The notes: generated from the sequence alone by a model not told the origin. Counted from the stretch's first letter, positions 1 through 5,540 are shown. The stretch is DNA of 5,540 bases from Candidatus Hodarchaeota archaeon (GCA_016840025.1 JAEOTF010000137.1:1-5540), one strand, 5' to 3'. Numbers and translations are program-made.

Positions 1-1
1 A

Positions 2-1363
2 GTAGTCGTACTAACAGGAGAACTACTCAAGAAAGCTCAAGAGCTTCTTGTAAAAGATGTTCATCCAACTATAATCGTAGATGGATATAAAAAAGCCTCT
101 GAAAAAGCATTGGAGGTTTACAGTGACATCGCATTGAATGTCTCACCTATTGATCAAAAAATGTTGAAAAAAGTAGCAATGACATCAATGGCCAGTAAAA
201 TTGTGAGAGAAAATAGCGATTTTCTAGCTGATTTGGCTGTCGAAGCGATTCTAAAGGTTGTTGAGAAGGATAATGGTAAATACACAGTTGACCTTGACGA
301 CATTGAATTAGAGAAGAAAACCGGGGCATCTCTTACGGAGACAGTGTTGATAGAGGGTATAGCTATAGAGAAAGAAGTGGTTCACCCTGGTATGCCGAAG
401 AAAGTTGAAAAAGCAAAGATTGCTTTGTTAGACACTGCATTAGAAGTTCAGAAGACAGAGTTTGACGCAAAGATAAACATTGAAAGTCCCAAGCAAATAC
501 AAGCGTTTCTTGACGAAGAAGAACGTTTATTGAAAAACATGGCCGATAAAATCGCCAAAGCGGGAGCAACAGTTGTTTTATGTCAGAAAGGAATCGACGA
601 CATGGTGCAACACTTCCTTGCTCAGAAGAACATTATGGCGATCAGAAGAGTGAAACAGTCAAGTATGGAGAAACTGACAAAAGCTACCGGTGGAAACGTG
701 GTTACAAATCTAAAGGATATATCTAAGAAAGATCTGGGTAATGCCAAACTTGTTGAAGAAAGAAAGTTAGGTGATGATGAATGGGTGTTCATAGAAGGCT
801 GCGACAATCCCAAAGCATTAACTAATCTCATACGTGGAGGAACAGAGAAAATGGTGGATGAAGCTGAACGTTCACTTCACGATGCACTAAGCGTTATACG
901 TGATGTGGTACGAAAACCAAAGGTTGCAGCTGGAGGCGGAGCTCCTGAGATGGAAGCAGCTTCACGTCTTAAAGAGTGGGCTGGAGGCTTATCTGGAAGA
1001 GTACAATTAGCTGCATTGAATTTCGCAGAAGCATTAGAAATAATTCCAATAACACTGGCAGAAAATGCAGGAATGGATCCAATAGATGTTGCAGTGGAAT
1101 TAAGAGCTCGGCACGAAAAAGGCGAAAAATGGATAGGAGTCGACGTGTACAACGGCAAGGTCGATGACATGAAGAAAATTGAAGTTTACGAACCAATAGC
1201 AGTAAAAGAACAAGTAGTAAAATCTGCATCAGAAGCAGCATGCCTTATCTTAAGAATAGACGATGTTATAGCATCCTCAAAATCTGCCATGCCTGCAGGA
1301 CCCCCTGGAGGTGGTATGGGTGGTATGGGTGGTATGGGTGGTATGGGCGGAATGGGTGAATAG
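2..1363 (+). CDS. Thermosome (archaeal group II chaperonin) subunit, 5'-truncated by the window edge
   Basis: ATP-driven cytosolic protein-folding chaperonin of the TCP-1/thermosome family, which forms a double ring with a built-in lid. The frame is open from base 2, giving 453 residues. Full-length subunits are about 540-550 residues, so roughly the first 95, including the GDGTTT nucleotide loop, lie outside. The first visible residues (VVVLTGELLKKAQELL, then HPTIIVDGY) are the equatorial segment just after that loop. The apical domain with its helical protrusion (KINIESPKQIQAFLDEEE) follows. The second equatorial part carries the catalytic Asp context (VIRDVV), the AGGGAPEME nucleotide motif, TLAENAGMDPID and GVDVYNGKVDDM. 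The tail ends in repeated GGM, as in many thermosomes. The TTG at 110 is an internal Leu codon, not the start. The paralogue type (alpha, beta or gamma) cannot be told. All visible ATPase motifs look intact. Confidence 0.97.
   Translation, partial: VVVLTGELLKKAQELLVKDVHPTIIVDGYKKASEKALEVYSDIALNVSPIDQKMLKKVAMTSMASKIVRENSDFLADLAVEAILKVVEKDNGKYTVDLDDIELEKKTGASLTETVLIEGIAIEKEVVHPGMPKKVEKAKIALLDTALEVQKTEFDAKINIESPKQIQAFLDEEERLLKNMADKIAKAGATVVLCQKGIDDMVQHFLAQKNIMAIRRVKQSSMEKLTKATGGNVVTNLKDISKKDLGNAKLVEERKLGDDEWVFIEGCDNPKALTNLIRGGTEKMVDEAERSLHDALSVIRDVVRKPKVAAGGGAPEMEAASRLKEWAGGLSGRVQLAALNFAEALEIIPITLAENAGMDPIDVAVELRARHEKGEKWIGVDVYNGKVDDMKKIEVYEPIAVKEQVVKSASEAACLILRIDDVIASSKSAMPAGPPGGGMGGMGGMGGMGGMGE
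1313..1357 (+). repeat. Five 9-bp tandem units encoding the thermosome GGM tail
   Basis: Five in-frame copies of ggtatgggt (the fourth ends in c, the fifth is ggaatgggt) encode Gly-Met-Gly repeats just before the stop. Flexible GGM tails pointing into the cavity are a known feature of group II and many group I chaperonins. The near-identity of the codons suggests recent copy-number change by slippage. Confidence 0.85.
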
Positions 1364-1375
1364 ATCTAACCCTCC

Positions 1376-1408
1376 TTTTTTTTATTAATGTTATTTTTCT
1401 TATTTTCT
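1376..1408 (+). terminator. T-rich transcription terminator after the thermosome gene
   Basis: A run of eight T (1376-1383) starts 13 bases after the stop codon. A second T-rich stretch follows at 1391-1408. Archaeal RNA polymerase terminates at oligo-T tracts without needing a hairpin, and none is evident here. The position between two co-oriented genes supports separate transcription of the downstream repressor. Confidence 0.6.
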
Positions 1409-1419
1409 ATTATAGTTAC

Positions 1420-1467
1420 ATAAATTACGAACAATACAATTTAAATGTACGAATAACCGTAATTTAT
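1420..1467. promoter_or_regulatory. Perfect 10-bp inverted repeat flanking the promoter of the DtxR-type gene (candidate operator)
   Basis: The left arm ataaattacg (1420-1429) is matched exactly by the right arm cgtaatttat (1458-1467), with 28 bases between them. The repeat lies immediately upstream of the regulator and brackets its TATA-like box. DtxR-family repressors commonly bind inverted repeats overlapping their own promoters, so autoregulation is the natural reading. The spacer is longer than in the classical 19-bp DtxR box (TTAGGTTAG-type), and the arms do not match that sequence. Either the operator is of a different kind or each arm contacts a separate dimer. The hexamer tacgaa also occurs twice in direct orientation (1426-1431 and 1448-1453). 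Confidence 0.55.
1438..1447 (+). promoter_or_regulatory. TATA-like box of the DtxR-ZIP operon
   Basis: The sequence aatttaaatg is the best TATA-like element upstream of the regulator. With the usual archaeal spacing of about 25-27 bases, transcription would begin near 1467-1472. That leaves a leader of only about 13-18 bases before the ATG at 1485. No Shine-Dalgarno sequence is visible, which fits a very short leader. The spacing argument is inference; no start-site data are available. Confidence 0.4.
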
Positions 1468-1484
1468 TGGTTGAAGCGAGTTTT

Positions 1485-2150
1485 ATGAGTGAAGCGACAA
1501 AAATCGAAGAAGAATACTTAGAAAGTATATTTCGTTTAGAAGAAAAATATAGTGTCGCTAAAACAGGTGATATAGCAAAGTCACTTAATGTTGCTCTTGG
1601 TACTGTAACTAATACTATAGAAAGATTAGAGCAACAGAGTTTTTTAAGTCATAAACCATACAAAGGTGTTAAACTAACTGAGAAAGGTCGAAAAATTGCT
1701 GTAACGATAATTAGGAAACACCGACTCTCTGAAAGAATGCTAACTGATCTTTTAAAAATGGATTGGAGTAAAGTACATGATTCTGCATGCCTTTTGGAAC
1801 ATGCTTTGACTGATGATGTTATCAAATTATTGGACAAAACTTTGGGTTATCCAAAAACATGTCCTCATGGACGTCCAATACCTACAAAATCTGGAAAGAT
1901 AATTGAAGATGATTCACAGCCTCTTGAAAAGTTGCCTGAAGGAGGTAAAGGTGTTGTTCTTAAAGTAGTAAATGAGGACAAAGATTATCTTTCATATTTA
2001 TCCAGCATTAATATAATTCCTGGAACTCTACTGGAAATTCTTAAGAAAGGTCCTTTTGAAGAACCAATTACTGTAAAGATTAAAGGAAAAAAAAACCCTC
2101 TGAGTAGAAAACTAGCTTCTACTATTCATGTTGTCAAAGTGAGTGGGTAA
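1485..2150 (+). CDS. DtxR/IdeR/MntR-family metal-dependent transcriptional repressor
   Basis: Cytosolic metal-sensing repressor, 221 residues from the ATG. An in-frame TTG at 1467 would add six residues, but it lies at the end of the inverted repeat and near the predicted transcription start, so the ATG is preferred. An N-terminal winged helix (about 1-70; recognition helix about 37-51) is followed by the dimerisation and metal-binding domain (about 71-140). That domain includes H79, E83, H98, C102, E105 and H106, which coincide in number with ligands of Corynebacterium DtxR. The position equivalent to DtxR Met10 is Glu (E10), as acidic as Asp8 of MntR. The family linker motif CPHGRPIP follows at 126-133. 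Residues 150-219 form a FeoA/SH3-like third domain, so the architecture is the long DtxR/IdeR kind rather than short MntR. It likely controls itself and the ZIP gene three bases downstream. Iron is the likeliest effector, but Mn or Zn is possible. Confidence 0.93.
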   Translation: MSEATKIEEEYLESIFRLEEKYSVAKTGDIAKSLNVALGTVTNTIERLEQQSFLSHKPYKGVKLTEKGRKIAVTIIRKHRLSERMLTDLLKMDWSKVHDSACLLEHALTDDVIKLLDKTLGYPKTCPHGRPIPTKSGKIIEDDSQPLEKLPEGGKGVVLKVVNEDKDYLSYLSSINIIPGTLLEILKKGPFEEPITVKIKGKKNPLSRKLASTIHVVKVSG

Positions 2151-2153
2151 GAA

Positions 2154-2991
2154 ATGGATATCATTTTATGGGCTTTCTTGCTTTCATTGATTGCAGGTCT
2201 TTCGACGACTATTGGTGCTTTAATTGCGTTTTTTATTGAAGACCCTTCTGAGAGTATTCTTGCTTTTGCTTTAGGTTTTTCTGCTGGTGTTATGATTAAC
2301 ATATCATTTCTAGAACTATTAATGAAATCCATTGATGTTATAGGTTTCTTTTCTGCGAATATCATATTTATAGGAGGTATTTTTTTTATGTTTGTAATTG
2401 ATATTTTAATCCCTCACGAATATATGTTTGAAAGAGCGATAGGCAAATCCAATAATAATTTTGGATTTCATGAAGATTCAAGAAAACCATTCCGAAGGGG
2501 ACATGGTAAGCATCGACGAATACATCGTTCTGATGTAAAAAAAGTATTTAAAACAGGTATGTTAACAACTGTAGGAGTAGCTATTCATAATTTTCCTGAA
2601 GGTTTCGCAGTTTTTGCTGGGGGCTCTCTACTCTTTAGAAGTTGGTATCTTATTAGCGATAGCCATTACTTTACACAACATCCCCGAGGGAGTTTCTATA
2701 GCTATACCAATATTTTATGCAACTGGGGATAAACGAAAAGCTCTAAAGTATTCATTTATTTCTGGTGTATTCGAACCTATCGGTGCTATTATTGGAGCTG
2801 TTTTTTTATTGCCTTTCATTACACCTTATTTACTCAATGCTGTCCTGGCTTTCGTTGCTGGAATTATGATCTACATTGCTTTTGACGAGTTAATACCTGT
2901 GGCCCATGAATATGGTAAAGGACATTTGGTGCCTATGGGTATTATTACTGGGATGGCAGTTATCACTTTAAGTATAATCTTAATCGGTTAA
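2154..2991 (+). pseudogene. ZIP-family divalent metal transporter (ZupT-like), interrupted by a single-base frameshift
   Basis: Inner-membrane importer of zinc, iron or other divalent metals. The ATG lies three bases after the regulator's stop, so the two are probably co-transcribed. The first frame (2154-2732) gives TM1-TM4 with HNFPEG, then loses similarity. The +1 frame is open from 2581 and continues with HNIPEG and the remaining helices to the TAA at 2989-2991. Removing one G from the run at 2619-2623 joins FPEGFAVFAG to ALYSLEVGILLAIAITLHN and yields 278 residues, close to usual ZupT length. On the repaired protein, helices lie at about 4-27, 34-57, 63-86, 133-155, 162-184, 199-221, 224-247 and 258-277. 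The paired metal-site motifs HNFPEG (145-150) and HNIPEG (174-179) are intact. A basic, His-containing cytoplasmic-type loop spans about 87-132. Because no other lesion is seen, a sequencing error or very recent mutation is more likely than old decay; programmed +1 frameshifting cannot be excluded. Confidence 0.88.
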
Positions 2992-2992
2992 G

Positions 2993-3012
2993 TTATTAAC
3001 TTATTTTATTTC
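2993..3012 (+). terminator. T-rich stretch after the ZIP gene, possible terminator
   Basis: Starting two bases after the transporter stop codon, this stretch contains several short T clusters (ttatt, ttatttt, atttcc). It is the first T-rich sequence downstream, and archaeal termination needs only T-rich non-template DNA. The runs are short, so the call is weak. Confidence 0.3.
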
Positions 3013-3069
3013 CAAACTTGAATAATAAATGAGAATGTCATTTCTCAGAATATAATTGTAAAAAATACT

Positions 3070-3084
3070 ATATTATTATAATAT
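3070..3084. repeat. 15-bp AT-only perfect palindrome in the convergent spacer
   Basis: The sequence atattattataatat has two 7-bp complementary arms around one central T at 3077. It sits between the 3' ends of the ZIP and PEPCK genes, where no promoter is needed for either. It could act as a TATA element for a small transcript on either strand, or simply reflect the very AT-rich composition. Confidence 0.4.
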
Positions 3085-3135
3085 TGAGATATGTTTCGCA
3101 ATAATGTTGGGAGAGTCGCTATGAGAATTCTTCAG

Positions 3136-3150
3136 TTTTTAAAAAGTAGG
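3136..3150 (-). terminator. Possible T-rich terminator for the PEPCK gene
   Basis: Read on the minus strand, a CTTTTT run lies about 35 bases beyond the PEPCK stop codon. It is half of the 10-bp palindrome tttttaaaaa (3136-3145), so the same element offers five T on each strand and could stop transcription from both sides of this convergent spacer. T5 is short for a strong archaeal terminator. Confidence 0.35.
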
Positions 3151-3182
3151 TATATCAATTAAATACTTAGTATGACTGTCTT

Positions 3183-5063
3183 TTAATAAAAATGGTCGGG
3201 GGTTAATTCAGATTTATTCGTTCTAACTTTGAGATCGTTAAGATCCTTTTTAATTTTCTTATGCACATTCCAAAACTCTACGGGCATATTACGTTCTGGT
3301 TGGTAGATCTCTTCCATTCGCTCAATCTTCAGTAATAATTGGTCTAATCTGATCATAAATTGGTTATTGTAATCTTCTTGAGAATATTCTTGGTTGAAGG
3401 TTATTTGGAACATTTTTTGTAAGTCTTCATATTTTGGTAGATATCCTACTGGAGTTTCAACTGCTCCATATTCTTTATGTATCCTTCCTTCAGCCCATAA
3501 TATCCAGATTTTCTTGTCGGTTTTTCTGTTTAAGTACTCTCCATTTGACTTTAGAAAATAGTTAGTAGCGAAGACTTTAGGGCAGTTTTTAAGACTTCTT
3601 CCAAATTTGATGTGATTTGTGACATAATTTCCTAAAGGTATCGTTAAGAAGTCGATGTTAGACATCGGATTGGACACTCTCACTCCAGCTTTACCTAGAG
3701 TTGCTGATGTTGTCTCTGATTCGATTGTTGCTCCAACATAAACCCCATGCTCCCAATTAAAAGTTTGAAAAATCGGTACATTGGTATCCGAATCCCTACC
3801 ACCATAAAAGATACCTTTCACAATGACACCATTAGGATCATTAAAGTTTGGGTCTTCATTATCAAGCTTACTGATACGCATAGTATATCTAGCATTAGAA
3901 TGCGATAAGGGAATCGCTTTTCCTTTGTCATCTTTCTTACCCTTCCACCATTGTCCTGAGTGATTGATACCTTCGTTGGGTATTTTTTTGATTCCCATTC
4001 CTTGCCAATATGGTTTACCATTATATATCAAAACATTTGAGAATATTAATTCTCTTGGCGTAGTCAATGCTTTGAAGATTATTGGATCATCTATTGGGTT
4101 TACATCTTTGATAATACCAAAAATACCGGCTTCTATGTTTGCAGCTTTTGGATTTCCTTCTCTGTCTTTCTTAATATAAGCTATGTCGTCTCCAATTATT
4201 GTCTGCCCTGGTATCATTGCTGTAGATGTTTTTCCACAAGCACTTGGATAAGCACCAGTAAAGTAAGTTACACGCTTCTTTCCTATTGGATGGACTCCCA
4301 TAATGAGCATGTGTTCTGCAAGCCAGTTGCTATTGTTTGCTTGATATATTGCTAGTCGTAGAGCAAGCTTTTTTAATCCAAGACTGTTCCCAGCATATTG
4401 GTTGTTTACTGAATACACCTTTTTATCGATGTAGTCAACATATATCCTTCTTTTGTCAACATTTTTTGTACAGTTTCTCTCATCTAGTTCTCCTGCTGAA
4501 TGTAGAAAAGTGAAGAAGTCATCAGATCCATTGAGCTTTTTAAACTGTTCATAACCGCTTCGGTATAGAATGTCTTCGCTATGAGCTACATAAGTTGAAT
4601 CGGTAAATTGTATAGCTGATATTGAGAAATGTGAATCGGTTGGACCAAGACAGAAGAAACGTACTAAACATTCTTTTCCTTGCATTACCCCATCAAGTAA
4701 ATCTAAAATCTCGACTAAGCCTGCTTTTCTCTCTATTGTATTAATACCTCGACTTAATTTTTGACCTTGGGGTATCAAGATAGCGGTGTGTCGTTTATCT
4801 CGAGCTTGATCGTGATAACCGTCAAAGTGGTATGTATGACCAGTCATTGTTAATTTATATTCTTCATAATTTTGTTGTGCCAATTGTCGGATCTGTTGAA
4901 TCTCTGATGGTTCATCTGTGATTACTGTGACTTTTGATGGTTTACAAAGTTTAACATATTTCTTAACTAACTCCATTACATGCGTGTTGTTTAGGTCTTC
5001 TAACTTTGCGAGGTCATCTTTACTCAAAATACTATGTATGGAGTTAGTCATTCTCGTCATCAT
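3183..5063 (-). CDS. pckG: GTP-dependent phosphoenolpyruvate carboxykinase
   Basis: Cytosolic enzyme converting oxaloacetate and GTP to PEP, GDP and CO2, the entry step of gluconeogenesis (or the reverse, anaplerotic direction). At 626 residues it matches GTP-PEPCK, and the N-terminal third (DGYHDQARDK, VRFFCLGPTDS, FTDSTYVAHSEDILYR) resembles the Thermococcus-type archaeal enzymes. Catalytic motifs are intact: YAGNSLGLKKLALR with the metal-ligand lysine (223-236), AEHMLIMGV with the metal-ligand His (249-257), the P-loop PSACGKTS (273-280), the metal-binding GDDIAYI (291-297) and NIEAGIFGI (309-317). The oxaloacetate-binding NAR (390-392) and GGR (421-423) equate to Asn403/Arg405 and Arg436 of the human enzyme. 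The start is ambiguous among Met1, Met2 and Met5 (5063, 5060, 5051); Met1 gives the longest protein and no Shine-Dalgarno decides it. It is transcribed away from the winged-helix gene and towards the ZIP gene. Confidence 0.96.
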   Translation of the reverse strand: MMTRMTNSIHSILSKDDLAKLEDLNNTHVMELVKKYVKLCKPSKVTVITDEPSEIQQIRQLAQQNYEEYKLTMTGHTYHFDGYHDQARDKRHTAILIPQGQKLSRGINTIERKAGLVEILDLLDGVMQGKECLVRFFCLGPTDSHFSISAIQFTDSTYVAHSEDILYRSGYEQFKKLNGSDDFFTFLHSAGELDERNCTKNVDKRRIYVDYIDKKVYSVNNQYAGNSLGLKKLALRLAIYQANNSNWLAEHMLIMGVHPIGKKRVTYFTGAYPSACGKTSTAMIPGQTIIGDDIAYIKKDREGNPKAANIEAGIFGIIKDVNPIDDPIIFKALTTPRELIFSNVLIYNGKPYWQGMGIKKIPNEGINHSGQWWKGKKDDKGKAIPLSHSNARYTMRISKLDNEDPNFNDPNGVIVKGIFYGGRDSDTNVPIFQTFNWEHGVYVGATIESETTSATLGKAGVRVSNPMSNIDFLTIPLGNYVTNHIKFGRSLKNCPKVFATNYFLKSNGEYLNRKTDKKIWILWAEGRIHKEYGAVETPVGYLPKYEDLQKMFQITFNQEYSQEDYNNQFMIRLDQLLLKIERMEEIYQPERNMPVEFWNVHKKIKKDLNDLKVRTNKSELTPDHFY

Positions 5064-5102
5064 TCTATAGTTTCAATAAAAATTACGTTATGTTGTTTTT
5101 TG

Positions 5103-5167
5103 TAAATATATTATATGTGATGGCTGGATATTGAATAAACAGTTAATTTTTCCTATCATTATATAAA
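5103..5167 (-). promoter_or_regulatory. Candidate TATA boxes for the PEPCK gene
   Basis: Two TATA-like elements read on the minus strand upstream of the PEPCK ATG. One is the stretch catataatatattta around 5118-5104, which would place the transcription start near 5084 and leave a leader of about 20 bases. The other is TTTATATA at 5167-5160, an excellent match to the archaeal consensus, which would leave a leader of about 70 bases. The nearer one gives the more usual leader length; the farther one has the better sequence. Confidence 0.4.
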
Positions 5168-5241
5168 TATTAACAGTATTATTCTTTTATCAAAATTCCC
5201 TAAATTGCAATGGAACCTTTAATTTTTACCAATGTATATCA
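5160..5241 (+). promoter_or_regulatory. Candidate TATA boxes for the winged-helix gene
   Basis: Two plus-strand options precede the ATG at 5273. TATATAAA at 5160-5167 would give a leader of about 80 bases and shares its bases with a candidate PEPCK TATA box on the other strand. The sequence gtatatca at 5234-5241 would start transcription near 5262, leaving about 10 leader bases. The weak purine stretch agaggg (5255-5260) is too far (12 bases) from the ATG for a standard Shine-Dalgarno site. Confidence 0.35.
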
Positions 5242-5272
5242 ATATTGTTAAAAAAGAGGGTTCATTTCAATT

Positions 5273-5540
5273 ATGCGTAAACTTGATGATCTATTGTTTA
5301 TTGCTTACCAAATACTTTTAGAACGAGGGGATAATGGGATTATTCAAAGTGAGTTATGGAAAGAGCTTGGTGCTAGTAGTAGAGAGGGTTCAAGACTATC
5401 TCTTAAACTGGAAGAAAAAAACTTCATTAAAAGAGAACGTGAACTTCATAACGGTCGCTGGACATATAGGTTATTTCCCATAAGAAAGCAAGAATCTATT
5501 GATTCAATCCTTGATGTTCCCTGTGCTACTTGTCCAGTTA
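5273..5540 (+). CDS. Winged-helix transcription protein resembling archaeal TFE-beta/Rpc34 or the TFIIIC B-block domain, 3'-truncated by the window edge
   Basis: The frame is open from the ATG at 5273 to the window edge (89 codons plus one base). Residues about 5-67 form a winged helix: a first helix LDDLLFIAYQILLERG, then GIIQSELWKELG and SSREGSRLSLKLEEKNFIKRE, and a wing ending in HNGRWTYRLF. This pattern (Q-SELW-KELG, SREGSR, LE-K--IKRE, NGRWTY-L) is what I associate with the archaeal orthologue of RNA polymerase III subunit Rpc34/hRPC39. That protein, TFE-beta, helps open the promoter together with TFE-alpha. Similar strings are sometimes labelled TFIIIC B-block domain. The last residues, VPCATCPV, place a CxxC where TFE-beta proteins begin their C-terminal iron-sulfur cluster, but the remaining cysteines are beyond the window. 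A general MarR-like regulator is the main alternative. It is divergent from PEPCK and shares its promoter region. Confidence 0.62.
   Translation, partial: MRKLDDLLFIAYQILLERGDNGIIQSELWKELGASSREGSRLSLKLEEKNFIKRERELHNGRWTYRLFPIRKQESIDSILDVPCATCPV

Noticed and set aside
969..1241. Minus-strand leucine-rich ORF of about 90 codons, and other ORFs opposite or within the thermosome gene
   Set aside because: They are overlapped by an unmistakable chaperonin coding region. Leu-rich composition is the usual antisense image of Glu/Lys/Ala codons, and no promoter or family resemblance is seen.
1313..1357. Short tandem repeats as a CRISPR-like array
   Set aside because: The units are 9 bp, contiguous, in frame and encode the GGM tail of the thermosome; there are no spacers.
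110..1363. TTG at 110 as the thermosome start
   Set aside because: The upstream codons from base 2 encode conserved chaperonin sequence in the same frame (VVVLTGELLKKAQELL, HPTIIVDGY), so the gene runs off the left edge.
1467..1484. TTG at 1467 as the repressor start
   Set aside because: It lies at the last base of the inverted repeat and near the predicted transcription start. The ATG at 1485 gives a protein whose ligand residues match DtxR numbering.
2614..2991. Two separate transporter genes, the second starting at TTG 2614
   Set aside because: The two frames are complementary halves of one ZIP protein, and removing a single G restores a continuous sequence with correct motif spacing.
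3964..4179. Plus-strand ORF of 71 codons opposite the PEPCK gene
   Set aside because: It is antisense to conserved PEPCK motifs and has no recognisable domain or initiation signal.
1..5540. A novel defence, mobile or biosynthetic system
   Set aside because: Every sizeable coding stretch is accounted for by a known family, and no transposase, integrase, terminal repeats, toxin-antitoxin pair or clustered unknown genes are visible.

Overview
The window looks like an AT-rich chromosomal segment from an archaeon. It encodes a group II chaperonin (thermosome) with a GGM tail, a three-domain DtxR-family metalloregulator, a ZIP-family metal transporter and a Thermococcus-type GTP-dependent PEP carboxykinase. 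At the right edge is the start of a winged-helix protein resembling archaeal TFE-beta/Rpc34 or the TFIIIC B-block domain. TFE-beta-like proteins are typical of TACK and Asgard lineages and missing from most Euryarchaeota, so an uncultured TACK- or Asgard-related archaeon is the best guess. The lineage is inference; the archaeal assignment is firm.

Layout. At 2-1363 (+) is the 3' part of a thermosome subunit, open at the left edge and followed by a T-rich terminator. At 1420-1467 a perfect 10-bp inverted repeat flanks a TATA-like box, directly upstream of a DtxR/IdeR-type repressor (1485-2150, +). Three bases after the repressor stop begins a ZupT-like ZIP transporter (2154-2991, +). Its frame is broken by one extra base, most likely in a run of five G at 2619-2623. 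A convergent spacer (2992-3182) holds T-rich ends, a 15-bp AT palindrome and a very small ORF of doubtful status. GTP-PEPCK lies on the minus strand (3183-5063). A divergent promoter region (5064-5272) separates it from the partial winged-helix gene (5273-5540, +).

Function. The repressor and transporter look like a two-gene metal-homeostasis operon: the repressor would sense intracellular metal (iron or another divalent ion) and control its own promoter and the downstream importer. The inverted repeat is the natural operator candidate. The thermosome (protein folding), PEPCK (gluconeogenesis) and winged-helix factor (transcription) are housekeeping neighbours without an obvious shared pathway.

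I found no mobile element, CRISPR array, tRNA, rRNA or defence system, and nothing that amounts to a wholly new system. The items most worth checking are the single-base lesion in the transporter, the operator-like repeat and the mixed metal-site residues of the repressor.
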